Shown here in pieces: positions 1 to 12,368 of a stretch of 64,000 nt of DNA; the first letter of the stretch is position 1, and every line of letters begins with the position of its first letter. The stretch is from the NCBI RefSeq assembly GCF_963675165.1, contig NC_087377.1, positions 10,650,632 through 10,714,631 of the forward strand. The letters are read 5' to 3'. Source of the DNA: Halichondria panicea (taxonomy: Eukaryota; Porifera; Demospongiae; Suberitida; Halichondriidae). The translations under genes and the position numbers were made by a program. The notes under the pieces are model-generated. The model was not told the DNA's origin. It did no database searches and worked only from the letters and a program-made list of their open reading frames with translations.

Positions 1-804
1 TCATCTGTCTGCACGTTGGAAATTCGATACACGCCAAAATCACTGGCAGTTGAGTCAAACTGTTGCAAGAGGAGGGTATCACTTTCAACTCTGTACCAAT
101 TGATGCTTGGTGAGGGAGAAGATTGTGCAGTGCATCTCAGCTCTCCGGTCTGACCAGCTACAGCATACTGGGGGGATTCAGCTTCCACTGTAATCTCAGC
201 TACAAATTAATAGAACTTTAATAATACAGAACTGTGAACTATAACGTTATAGTCATAATTATGACTTATTTTTATCATAGAAGAACCCATGTAAAATTTC
301 TTACTTCCAATTCGAAGTGTATCTGTAGTAGATGATACTTGCTGAAGATTAACAAATTCAACAATGCAACTGTAGCTCCCTGCATCATTGAACATCAGTG
401 AAGTAATATCCAACCTCTTCGTTCTTTCGCTCCCAGACTCGCTGTGCCTAGTGCTGCTGCTTAGGTCTATGATTGTATTGTTGTGTTTCCAGATGAAGGA
501 AGAGATAGTGTTCAGTGATGAGTCGTAGCCAGTTACCGTGCAGCGAGCAACGGCTCCATTGCCATTGATGACAACGTGTTCGACCTCAAATTCAAAGGAA
601 ACTTCTGTAGCATAGAAAAGTTAGCTGATAAAAGAATATTGTACTATCTCATCCATGCATAATTATTACTATCTAGTTTTTAATATGCATTTGATGCTGT
701 ATGATTATAATAATATAATACTCACGAATTATTTCTTGTGCAGTAGCATGAGATAGTACACTTAGGAACAAGTACAAACTCCATAACAATAGTGAAGCCA
801 TCAT
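1..804 (-). CDS. Gene A1: secreted or membrane Ig-domain protein, 3' part beyond the window
   Basis: Three exons read in phase on the minus strand: 804-726, 604-305 and 199-1, with GT..AG borders and phase-1 introns throughout. Exon 1 gives a signal peptide beginning MMASLLLWSLYLFLSVLS and ending near HATAQE. Exon 2 is a whole Ig domain: the first Cys lies in the motif ARCTVTG, the core Trp in FIWKHN, and the second Cys in the motif DAGSYSC. Exon 3 begins a second Ig domain (Cys in LRCTAQ, Trp in INWYR) and runs off the window edge before the second Cys. The gene lies 306 bp downstream of D1 in the same orientation. A2 is a close paralogue with the same exon borders. The domain family is secure; ligand and function are unknown. 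Confidence 0.85.
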
Positions 805-1110
805 TTCGTCTAATCCTCTGAGTCTCTGTTTGATAGTGGAATACTATTTTGCTGCAGCATTCTGCTTTTATATTCAGCCTTAGCCTCGATTCAAGCGCCT
901 TAAACTGCGGCCTGGAATCGAAGCTAATTCAGCCCATAAGTATAAACCGCGGCTAGTATTATAGGCCTATCCAAATGATCATAATGATACACTTATTATA
1001 CATGTATATACATGGAGTCTACATTCAATTCAGAACAATTCACAATTCACAATTCACAAAGAAAATTCACAGTTTGGTACGCAGATGGTAAATGAGTACC
1101 ACTGCCAGTT
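805..1110. other. Intergenic spacer between D1 and A1
   Basis: No coding sequence seen. It contains a fragment of the TAGCCTCGATTC repeat family around 880-930 and should hold the A1 promoter, but I see no convincing core promoter element. The matching spacer in the second unit (18909-20070) is longer and carries extra repeats. Confidence 0.5.
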
Positions 1111-4100
1111 CTACCCTACAATTAAAACGGCTGCAATCTGGTGGGCAGGGAGGTTCACATGAGGTGCTATGCCAGTCCATCTGCAGGACTTTATAGCAGC
1201 TGCAATGAAAGAGAGAACAATTTCCCTACATATCGTGCATGTGAAATTCTACCACAAGGAGCTTTCAGCTAGGATATGTGTAAATATCAAATCCTATATA
1301 ATATATACAATAAATGTACAATGCAGCACAACAAATATGAAAAACACTTACCCAGAGACACACAATGCCGTACACCTGAAGGAGCACAAATAGGCCCAGG
1401 CTGATATTGGTCAAACAGAGAGATGAGTGTTGTTGCCATGATGATGAGGGCCATTGTTGTCAGTATGATTCCACAGTATACAGCTAATCGTAGATTAGGG
1501 GAGCCAAACATTAATGGGTACGCAATAGCTCCGATCCAGGTGCCTCTATCAAGCCATTGGTAATTATAAGCTGCAATCAAATAACCTCCGATAAATGTAC
1601 ATGTGTCATGTTACTGAAACGTTTCACGTGAGCTTTTTGTTTACTGATTTCCAAACTACACGTAAAATATAGATAGGCAATGATATCACTAGAATGTGTT
1701 ATGACTACTAATGAGCATCAAAAATAAGCAAATATTTTTCGCAAAAATTAAATCTAGTATTTCTATGACATCACGATCCTTGCCAGAACACAAAAATTAG
1801 ACTGCAAAGTGTTAAATTTTCTGCTGATTCACAATGGTTTCACTAGCAAACATGCATTCGTACATGCTGATGGCAAATTTTTACAAGGAATTGACTTTTA
1901 AACAACAAATTGCTGACACTTCCCGTTGGACGCTAAGCAACCAGAGGAAGTCCGACATGTGTGCACGAATCACTACAAGTTCAGTACATTGATGTCATTG
2001 CGGTCGCGTGATAACGTCCAGGCCACAATGCACTGAACTTGTAGTGATTCGTGCACGCATGTCGGACTTCCTCTGCTAAGCAGCAGTAGTGGCTTGTCCT
2101 ACCACTGACATTGGATTGTAGGTGTCGGGTTATTAATTTTTAAATTGTGTTGTAGAGCATGATTTGAAAATTAAAACTGCTTATGCACAATATATTTTAT
2201 GTCACCATTGATTCTAAGCTGTACAAATAGCTGTACAAATATTTATATAAACGTATCATGTCCTACATTACATCGCTGAGGCGGAATCCGAAACAGGGGA
2301 TAACAAGTGAGCCAATAAACGGGGCAGGCAAATTGCAGGCCATATGCTGGGGCACAATCTGATAATTCAATAAACCATAAGGCTACGAAACGTTATGCGA
2401 CTAATCTTATTTCCTCTATTAAACGCCACAATTTCAATGGGAAAATAAAGGCAATAATTGTGCGATATACCGTATAATTTTCGTGGGGCAAAATATTCGT
2501 GGTTTTCGTGGTTGGAGGTCTGACCACGAATATTTTACCCACGAATGAAGCGACCTTGCCTACCTTTACCTACAATCCAAGCAGCAACCACGAAAATATT
2601 ACCCACGAAATGTCTCAATATTCCTGAACCACAAATATTTTGTCCCCCGAAAATTACCCGCTATACGGTAGTCATCAATGTTTATGAATTTTTACCTTGA
2701 TCGTTCAAAGTTGGGTCGGCAGTCTTATGTTGACATTGGTCGTAGAGGGATATTAACGTAGTTAGGGTCATCGGGAAGATACCACAGTATGCAGCTGGTC
2801 CTAGGTTCTGGGGGTATGTCAGTCTGTCTGCAAGAGCTCTAATCCAGGGTGTGCCTCTATCAAGCCATCGGTACTTAGATGCTGCAATCAAATAAACTTC
2901 AATAAATAACAAGACATGTACGTTATAACTGGCAAAAGTTTCATGTGAGCTTTTTTGTCTACAGATTCTAAATGCGAGTAAGTACCGACATGTACAAGTC
3001 TATTGGCATGTTCTTACTAGAGATAACCTTTTACTTTGAAAATGGTTATTCGCAAAAAGTAATGAGCGTGCAATTAACAATGCAGCATTCTGTGGTGAAT
3101 TGGCGAGAGTCATAAATATATTCTTGTAGACCTTCTGGGTAGCTATAAGCCACTGCCAATTAAGCAGTAAGTCCTGCCATTCTAAGCACGTGCTACACAT
3201 GCTTGCTAGGTACATGTACATGCAGATCAAGTGAGGGCCAGTACATGTAGTTTCAACGAGGCAGGCAGCAAGGTGTATAGAACTGGTTACATAGTGCGTA
3301 TAAAATAGCTCTGCATTGCAGCATGGGCACCTCGTGCATTGTTGGGGGTTTCTGTGAGACTATGCTGGCATTATGTCAACAGGGGGCACTCACCAAAAGA
3401 GGGATGGGAAGTGTAGCCTCTTCCGTGACACATAAATGTAGCCAAGATCAGTGCACATGTGATAGCCACACCCACAGTGCCAAGGTGAGCTGGTGGGAAC
3501 TTGTGCTTCTTCAGTGGGTCCTTCCGAGAGACAGAGCCACGAGTCTCGTCATCTAAGAACGTTAAGAGAACAATACTTATAAAGGACGTGTGAGGCTTTG
3601 TGCACTCGCTATAATATGTTTATACAATCACAGTTTAATACAACAGCCTGAAATCGTCATTATTACTGTTCATCAGGTACTAGCACACTGAACTGAGTCA
3701 TACCTGTACCTCCTGATTTAAAGCAGCTCCGTTGTTTGTGAGCCACAGCACTTGAGGTGTCCTCTCCAACCTTGACCTTCTGTTGGACTACAAGTGCTTC
3801 TGCCTCTGGGTCATCTGAGGAACGATAAGAAGTGGAGTCCACGTAAACACACCTCGAGATAATGCCCTAGGCTATACACACGTGCACGCAAAAGCTACGT
3901 ACATGTAGTACTGAAATAGATACACAGAATAGGAACTGTCGTACCAGACTCACACTGTTAATCAGACACTCATATAATTATACACACTCCCATTCATTAT
4001 GAAATCATACTAATTATGATGGCAGTACATGTAGGTGAAACCATAGATTGAAGAGTTAGAGGGATAGGAAACGGAGTGGTGCACGTGATGATTTTACATT

Positions 4101-7100
4101 GAATCTGCAGTGGAGCCTCGAAAACTATCTGCGTTACGCCCTATGAACAAGGCTATTAAGCAACATTTTGCCGGGTAACTCCCTCAAAATATAAGAAAGT
4201 TGTGTTTCCTCGAGACATCATCTCTTTCAGCAATTTATAACACGCCTAGTCCATGAGCCACGTGTAGTACTTGCTAATGACTGACCACACCCAGTAAAAA
4301 GAATAAAGAACTTTATAAGTTCCCAAGGCTGTTTTAGAGCTAATGTAACATGTAACGTGTAAGCGTGCTGGTTATGATTACTACAATAGGTATAGACCTT
4401 GAAATATAAGTGAGTTGGACGGACTAAGCACAGTTACTTGTAGTTTATTATGCACTGGGTGTAGAAATAGGTATTGTTGTGATATGATTAAACCGCAGCG
4501 TAGCGCGGATGTATTCGAGAATACCAACTGTTTCCTATCCCTCTAAACTCTTCAATCTATAGTGAAACTATACTGCCGGGCACAAATGCAGCAAAAAAAA
4601 AGTCTGAAAGCACAGATGCTCACCTTGATCCAAACTCTGCATATGACCTTGTACGACAGGGGTAATCGAAGGTTTCTCTTGGATATCATCTTTACACTCT
4701 GTATGGGTTTTTATGACATTGTAATAACAAAGAACAAGAGTAGTGTTCAGTATAACATTTGATGGGGGACTTCATTTTTACCCCGTGCGTGCACAGCAGG
4801 GGTAGAGTGATTGATGTGTGTGTGCGTGTGTGTGTGTGTGTGTGGTGTGCGTGCGTGTGTGTGTGTGTGTGCGTGCGTGTGTGTGTGTGTGTGTGCGTGT
4901 GAGCTGTTAGACACTTTCGTGGACTGCATAATTAACTGCTTTAACTGCTAATGAGACAGTGTTGAAAAATAATAGGCTACTTATAGTTGAAACGTGTAGG
5001 CGATCTTTGAAGGTGACAAAATCGATCTAATCGTTGCTTTATAGATTCACGATCATCCCCCATAATGTTAAGATAATTACAGTATCTGTTTGCTGCTGTG
5101 CAATGAAGCTCAACGCACGCACGTGGTGAATGCTCTACGTATGAGCATCTTAATCATGGTATAGTTGAGTTATCAAGCTAAGTAGTGCATGACTCACCCA
5201 GGTGGCTCATATGTGCTGTCACGAGGTCCTTGTTGTTCAGCTTTCGAACCAGAGACGATGACTTGAGCGGCAGAGGGACTGCACTCAAAATAGATACAAT
5301 AAACATTAGATTACATGCACCTGCACCAGAAGCACATGCTCCTTCAGGTACACTATAACAGTATACGTATGGGCATGTACATCATGTACAACCCTTTTTT
5401 CACCTCCCTTAATTGAAATAAAAGCAAAAATGCTACTCGGAGTCTAGCATGTGGCAGGCCCACTGTGTGTACATGTAAGGTGTGCATTTTAAAGAATTGT
5501 ACAGTGTACATGCATGCACTGTGTACACAGCTACCCTACTGAACACACTTCTGCTTGTATCACATGGGTGGTAATGTATTCACTACAATGACCGTCTTAC
5601 ACGTTACCACTAGGCTTGTGTCCCAAGTACAAATGCACCAAAGCAATATTATTTTGTTACACACGTACTGAGTGTAGAGCATATACATACCATAGGGTGA
5701 GCCATCATCAGACGCTTGAGAAGCACTGGAGGAAGACGTGTCCTACAGAGGCAATGACGTACATATGTTATCAATAACAAAGTATGAAATCACCACATGG
5801 ACTTACTTCTTGAATGGTTAAATCGTCAGGAGGCTCGTAGTTATCAGAGAAAGGCTGTATCATGACAGATTCAGATGTGTAACCGGATTCCTTACTGAAA
5901 GGCACAGTCCTAGTCGAACTTTTCAATTCTGTACAGATACATGTATCAAATGTGTCATCAAAGTACTGACAGCATTGTACATGCTATTACCTTTTTCAGG
6001 CTCAGTGACTTCCTGTCTAGGTTGTGGGGGCCTACGTCTCGTTTCCTCATATGTAGTCAGAGGCTTAGATTAAAGACAGCAATTGTAAATGTTTACACTT
6101 CTGAAAGAGTTATATATACCTTGCGTCTTCGTCTTGGAAATTCACTAGAAGATTGTTTCGTATTGGTAGTAGCCGGTACTTGCGATCCACCTTGAGACTG
6201 CAAGTTAAAGAACACATGGCAACACGTAAGAGTGGCTTGTTAATCTTACTGCATCCTGGGGATTCTCCTGAGATGGACTGGATTGTCTATGACCGTCAGT
6301 GTCAATACCCCCGGCCCCGGCAGCACCTCTATTTTCCATAGGAATCACAACAGTTGGATTTTCTACGCATAACAAATAATTATCCTTATCAATGTTATGC
6401 ACACAACTCTGTTTGAAGTTTTGTTATCAACCTTGATTAGGTGGGTTTTGACCTCCACCAGGATTCTGTTTATCACCACAAACTGACGGAGGGACACTAC
6501 GTCTACGTCCAGGTTTACATGTACGATAACACCACCAGACGCTGAATACTACCGCCACCACCACAATGATAAGGGTGATGATTCCAGCAACACAATATGC
6601 TGGAATGTATGGGTCTGAAGGAGTGGAGATAATTATTAGACATGTACACGATAGGGATCCTATAAATATGACCATTATCATCCTTCATGGGTGGGTCAGG
6701 GATATCTGCAGTGAGAAAGACGAGCGAATGAAATCAGAACATGAACAATACTTTACTTATGTACCTGCTGTACTGTTGACATTGGGCACAGTTGAGGCTG
6801 TAGGTGACGTGTCTGCACAAAACTCAGAAGTAAATAGAATAGACAATAGTCATAAACTTTACATGTACCTTGTCCTATCAGATCAGTAGTGTCTTGAGTG
6901 GAGACGGCTTCAGTAGTGCTGCCTGAGGGGAGGTTGTACCCATGCACTACGTACAATATAACATTACGGACTCACTTGGCCCGCAGTAGCTGGAGTTCCT
7001 ACCATCACTAAAGTGTGACACACAGCAGGGAGGATCACCAGTGTAGTTGCTGTTGACGTTGCATACATACGAATCGACACCGTTGCTGAAGCACAGTCCT

Positions 7101-9084
7101 TGCAAAACCATGCGCTCTATGAGATCCATGGAGCAGGGTAATCCATTCTCAGACTGGAGGATATTACAATCGCCCATCTTTATTGTGAAGAGGATGGGAT
7201 TATTCTCTCTTTTACATGTGAATGGTGTCCAGGACAATGTCCCTATACATACAAGGTACATGTACATTAACTAAAATGTTATTAAATGTACATGTACCAT
7301 CAACGTACGTACCATAGATATCTACCTTTACCTAGCTCTCAGTGTAATGCTGTATTTCAAGTGATACACATGATTGGTCACTGTTACATAAAGCGACACA
7401 ATAATACGTTTTGACTGACAAATCCAAACATACATTATTTCCCATTGGGTACAGCTACGTGTCTAAACTTCAGGGTCCCGTGACAAGCCCAGAATTAAGG
7501 CTTTCTAATAGCCAACATGATCTAAGCAGTTAGTGTTAGTGTTAGGTTTAAGTGAGATTAGAAGAAGCCTCATGCAAGGAATACATGTACATGTACAGTA
7601 AATCAGTTGTTCTAATTATTCCGGACACTTCGCATGCTCTATAAAAATCTGTTCCAATTATACCTTGTTCCAATTATACCTGGACAATTTCCAAAACAAT
7701 TATTTTTTGCTGTCCGATAAATTAGAAGATATACAGTAATACCTTTACGCATTGTATGGTGCAATTACTATTACAACGAGTTGTCAAGCACGTGGTACAA
7801 AATAAATTTCACTTTACTTCCCTGACTATGTTCTGTCACAAGTTTTAACGAATGTGCATTAATATTCTCCTTACCATGTACAGTGCATCCAGCTTAGAGA
7901 GTAGATTACCACAAATTTGTGAGTAGCTGTACTTAAATGTAAATATCTTTTGATCAGAACATTTCTAAGAAATGGTGTTGATACCAATGTGTAGGTGAAT
8001 GAACAAGCTACAACATACTCAAAAATGTTTCCATGGAAACATAAGGTGGTGGGTTTGTGGTGATTAATAGAACAACAGCAAATTGTTATAGTGGGTAATC
8101 GGTTAGAGTAATAAAACAGTAATCTTGTACAGCTAAGGTCCTAGACTTCATCACATAATTGTTCAATGGTTTAGGTATCCTGACCATCCCTTTTAGGGTC
8201 TTACATATGTTCACAGTGTTTATAATTCATGATTTACTGGTTTTCAGGTACACTTTTGGTTAGAGTAATAACTTCTGAAAAATTAATAGCTTAGCTTTCA
8301 AATTTCTGTAGTAATTAAGTTTAATGGGCTACATTTTGATACCAAGAACATCCTATACCATTGCTGAGATAACACTGAAAAGCTACATAATTTACTGTTT
8401 TGATGACATCAGCAGCTGCAAACCACAAACCAATGACGCTTTAATCACTTTATTAAGACAGTACTTAGTAGAATATGTAGTTTTTCAGTGATATCTCAAC
8501 AATGGAATAAGCATAGAGGATGTTCTTGGTATCAAAATGTAGCCCATTGATTTGTAAACTTACCAGAGAACTTTTAAAGCTAAAAAAGTCATTCACCTAC
8601 ACATTGGTATCAACAGCATTTCTTAGAAATGTTCCAATCGAAAGATATTTACACTTAAGTACAGCTACTCACAAATTTGTGGTAATCTACTCTCTAAGCT
8701 GGATGCACTGTATATATAATTGAATTTTAGTGACTATCCCGGCCTCATTCACAATATTGGGTTACCCATGGGCACATTTAAGGCAACCCTCCAAATATGC
8801 GACACCCTCGATCTTAGGCAATAATTATTCTGACCTCCAACGGTTAATTAATTAATTTTTTTATGTCGTGTCCTAAATAGAGGTTAGGTAGGACGTAAAA
8901 AGCTTTAAGTGAACTGGCTATAGCGCTATACAGGCTACACTTCAATTTCTGAAGCAACTTTTAATAATTAATTACCTGAAACTTACCTGAGCTGGTTGAC
9001 TGAGCTGGTTGACTGTCCTTCCACTATGGATACCCACTGTTGTACGAAGCTGAAAGCCAGCAGAGCCTGTACTATTACCTTCAT
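1111..9084 (-). CDS. Gene D1: multi-exon membrane receptor with Cys-rich ectodomain and four hydrophobic segments
   Basis: Exons in phase after the first: 7242-6976, 6922-6869, 6812-6765, 6705-6673, 6614-6432, 6362-6250, 6197-6120, 6063-5991, 5928-5807, 5742-5691, 5278-5198, 4698-4624, 3814-3704, 3552-3394, 2881-2696, 1570-1352 and 1199-1111 (stop TAG). A signal-peptide exon (9084-8987, MKVIVQALLAFSFVQQWV) lies upstream. The 89-residue Cys-rich module is followed by Ser/Thr linkers, a membrane helix (YCVAGIITLIIVVVAVVFSV), an Arg/Pro/Ser-rich tail, a second helix (VGVAITCALILATFMC) and two homologous exons starting xxYxWLDRGT with further hydrophobic stretches. Odd: a 13-bp tandem repeat at the end of the signal exon makes it phase 2, whereas the next exon needs phase 1, so this copy may be disabled or use another start. 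Introns hold several small inverted-repeat elements. I do not recognise the family. Confidence 0.75.
1943..2074. repeat. Hairpin in a D1 intron, conserved in D2
   Basis: Two arms of about 45 bp starting AGAGGAAGTCCGACATG pair across a loop of about 40 bp. The same hairpin is at about 20904-21035 in the matching D2 intron, so it predates the D duplication. It could be a small foldback transposon or the source of a structured RNA. Confidence 0.6.
2468..2670. mobile_element. MITE with TACCGTATA termini, in a D1 intron
   Basis: The ends TACCGTATAATTTTCGTGG and CCGCTATACGGTA are inverted repeats, and internal CACGAATATT motifs also pair. Related copies lie at 12602-12839, 37056-37285, 41265-41444, 45803-46040 and 62747-62941. 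The TA at each end suggests a TA target, as in Tc1/mariner-type MITEs. No coding capacity. Confidence 0.7.
4041..4561. mobile_element. MITE with CCATAGATTGAAGAG termini, in a D1 intron
   Basis: The left end CCATAGATTGAAGAG and the right end CTCTTCAATCTATAG are inverted, with GAGGGATAGGAAAC just inside both. It is absent from the matching D2 intron, so it inserted after the D1/D2 split. A solitary piece of its right half is near 38500-38570. Confidence 0.7.
4816..4903. repeat. GT/GC dinucleotide microsatellite
   Basis: Long (GT)n with GC interruptions in an intron of D1. A counterpart is at about 23719-23793 in D2. The open frames across both are repeat artefacts. Confidence 0.9.
7879..8712. 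mobile_element. Foldback element in the first intron of D1
   Basis: The termini TACAGTGCATCCAGCTTAGA (left) and its inverse (right) pair, with TIRs extending over roughly 130 bp including a stretch around ACCAATGTGTAGGTGAATGA. A related shorter element is at about 14217-14675. No coding capacity seen. Confidence 0.7.
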
Positions 9085-9321
9085 GGCCTCATAGATACAA
9101 GAGAATTCAAGAAGACAGAAGATGGGCCTCAACAGATACAATACTCCAGTGATACTCGACTCGATCGTTCAGGGTTGGGCGGAGTCTAACTCGAGTTCTG
9201 GGAACCAGGGAACATCTCTCCAGTCTCATAAAATTATACCTAGTACCTACCAACTTATCCCCACCCTAGGCCCTCGTTCCACCTTGGGATCGGCCGGCCC
9301 CACGGCCAGCCCTTCAGTATC
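9085..9321. promoter_or_regulatory. Shared divergent promoter region of D1 and C
   Basis: Only 237 bp separate the start codon of D1 (9084, minus) from that of C (9322, plus). Both starts open signal peptides, so the interval must hold both 5' UTRs and at least overlapping promoters. It contains a GC-richer stretch (about 9250-9320) unlike its surroundings. I cannot point to a TATA box or a transcription-factor site with confidence. Confidence 0.55.
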
Positions 9322-12300
9322 ATGATCAAAATATGGCTAATAAGAGCAACAGTGATGCTGGCCGGTTTATTTCTATCGGAAATCACTTCAGGCTCAGCGT
9401 CAGGTACATACATGTATATGTACATGTACGTATGTAATCAAGTCAGGAGTACATATGTAGTCTAGTCAGGAGTACCGTAGTTTATGTAATTCACAGCGCC
9501 AGTTTAATTATAAACGAAATTCGAAATTGTTGGCCATAAGCACTTATAGCACCATATAAATTCATTTGTTTTATGTACATGCAATAGTCTCGCAATTTTT
9601 TTCTGGCGCTGTAATTACATCAACTACGGTACATGAAGATTGTAGCATTGTAGGTTGAAGAATTTCATTCGATAATTGAGAAGTCGGCATGAGTACGTAT
9701 AGCATGTACATTATTTTCAGTGCATGTGCCCGGGCAAAACCCGGCAATGCCCTGGAATTGGGCTTAAGTCACGCCTATCAATACTAATGAGGACGCCCTG
9801 GTGCAGTTTAATTTAATACACACCTATGTCACAACGTAGACACTACATGCCTGGACACATGTACAACTCATAGTGAGCAACTCCCAGCTCAGCCTCGATT
9901 CCAGGTCGATTAATAATTGGCCTGGATTCGAGGCTACTCGAACTCCCAGCTATACATATATAGGGCAATTGATTTTTAAGCTGGAATGGGAATAGGAATT
10001 AGGATGAATCACATGATTTGCCGCGCCATTAGTCACTACCTTATATGGATTTGTCCAAGGTGATTGATGATGAAACGTGATCCAATGGTGAGATTTTTCG
10101 CTAGCTTACCAGGAGCGTTTACACAGCGTTCCTAGTCTATTAATTTTAGTTTTGACCTTCATAATTATGTTGTCATAACTTTTACTGAAATTCATAATAC
10201 CCTTGAATTCCTTAATTTGTTAAAAAGCGCTTCTATGGGTGTAAAAGGTTTTGTTTTCCTATTGGCCCCACGCCCAACTTGGGTTAATTATGATATCATT
10301 ACTAAGAGATGTGGCTTATACGTTCTAACTTTTTTCGGCGCTGGGCGGCTAATAAACAAGCACTTAATTTGTGCCTTCTGCTAAATCCTGGCTACACCCT
10401 GGATGCATAATTATATTATGTAGGCTGTATAGTGAAGGTCGGGCCATATGCCCATAGCCTCAATTCCAGGCCACTGAGATGGGAACAAATAGTTATTAGT
10501 AACTGTTAATATTTCGCGTTTAGCTGTTGTTATTAATTCTTGTCATTTAGAAATAATGTTTTGTGTTTAGTTAGTACAGCCGTGTACGTGGCTTGTGTTT
10601 ATCACTTGATTCTAAAGTACTTACGGTCAGGTCAGAGAGAGTATAGTGCCGGTATTTTATATTGATGTTAAAGTATTATGCTTTGTGAACCTTGCAGGGA
10701 TGTGGGAAACAATTATTTGTCACAAACCGAGTGAGGCCGACATCGCCTTCACCATAAATATGGGTGTCAATAAATGTGATATCACCCAGACTGGGCCCTG
10801 CTCCAAGATCCTCATCGATGATGGATCTTTGCAGAGTGTATGCTCTGGATTAGATGACGGTGTGACGTATACTTGCAATGTAAGTAGAGCCTACACAGAA
10901 CCTGTATGCTGCTCGGTCTATGCGAAGGTGAACCAGAATCTGCTCTCTATGTCTTGTTTTACAAGTAAGTCTTAACAAAATTGTTTTGCTAATTAGTGGT
11001 CACTTACAATGTACGTAGCACCATAGATTAAAGAGGGAGAGAAATTGGAAATGGAAGTTACCTTGAATTATATCCGCGTTATGCCGCGGGGTTTAATCGA
11101 GGCTATGTATATAAACGTTGAGTAAAATCTAGGCTATAGATAGTACCTTGCTGTCTGCAATAGATTCTACTATATTTGTACTCACTTGCACTTCCAACTG
11201 ACACTTGAGACCATATGCAGGGACACAGTACACCGATGAGTTGCACAGTCTTAGCTATAATATTAGAAGAATTCTTGGTACATAAATATCTCATAGCGTG
11301 ACAAAAGAACGTTTAGCTATAGAATGACGTTTTAGGGGGGCTCTAAATATCTTGCAGTGATCATAATTCATGAACCATTGTTTCCCGCGTGTTGCGCAAC
11401 CGTAACGCGGATTAACATCAAAAGCTCTCTGGTCCCATGCTTCAAATTCAATGTAAAATGTCACGTGATGCTACACTTCCGTTTCCAATCCCTCTCCCTC
11501 TTTAATCCATGGTACGGTAGCACCAACAGGTTAAGTTTATAAACTTACCTACATTAATTTTCTTGTAGACACTGTAACTACAGTCTCTCCCGGGCCTACC
11601 CCCAACAGGACTCCATCAGGTACTGCAACCACAATCAACATTGATTTTATTGTTCATACTACTTGAACATGAATGTTGCCGTTTTCGTTAAAACTCTACA
11701 CTATAGCTAAGGCATTTCTCTGCTGTAGAAGGCTGTAGAAACTTTCACTCCTATTTTAGGGCATACATCAAGTACAAGTAGTTGCTGTACAGGTTATAGA
11801 ATCTACTTTACACAGTTCTTCACACAGTTCCAACTGTGATCAAGTTCCAACCGAACGAGTATGAAGTAACGGAGGGAAGTGATGCACAAGTGTGTCTGGT
11901 TATCACAAATGGCACTGTCTTGTCTGAGATCACTATTGACGTGTATCTGGACTCTTTCACTGGTACGTTGTAGGATTTGCTGTGCAGTGTGCTTTATACG
12001 TTATAATATTGTATACTTCTGATTAGATACTTGTCGAGAGGTGCATTTCCCTGAGGGTGCTACTGTTGGTGACCATCAATGTACTACTTTCCCCAACACC
12101 TCTCTGCAAGTTGGTCGGTATACGTTGAGAGCGCAAGTTTTAACTCCACCCGAAGATTCACCAATCGTAAATACGACTGATTCTGCAACACTCATCATTC
12201 ACAAACGTTAGTAATAAGTATAGTATAGTAGTATAGTATGACCATTGTGCTTTATGGCGTTTGCTCTTCCATGTCACAGGAGAATTGGAAAAAGGTCTTA

Positions 12301-12333
12301 TTGCTGCTGCTGTTATTTCTGGTATCGTTGTCT

Positions 12334-12368
<35 letters not shown>

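Noticed and set aside
4747-4929. Open frame coding His-Thr repeats
   Set aside because: It is the reverse translation of the GT microsatellite in a D1 intron.
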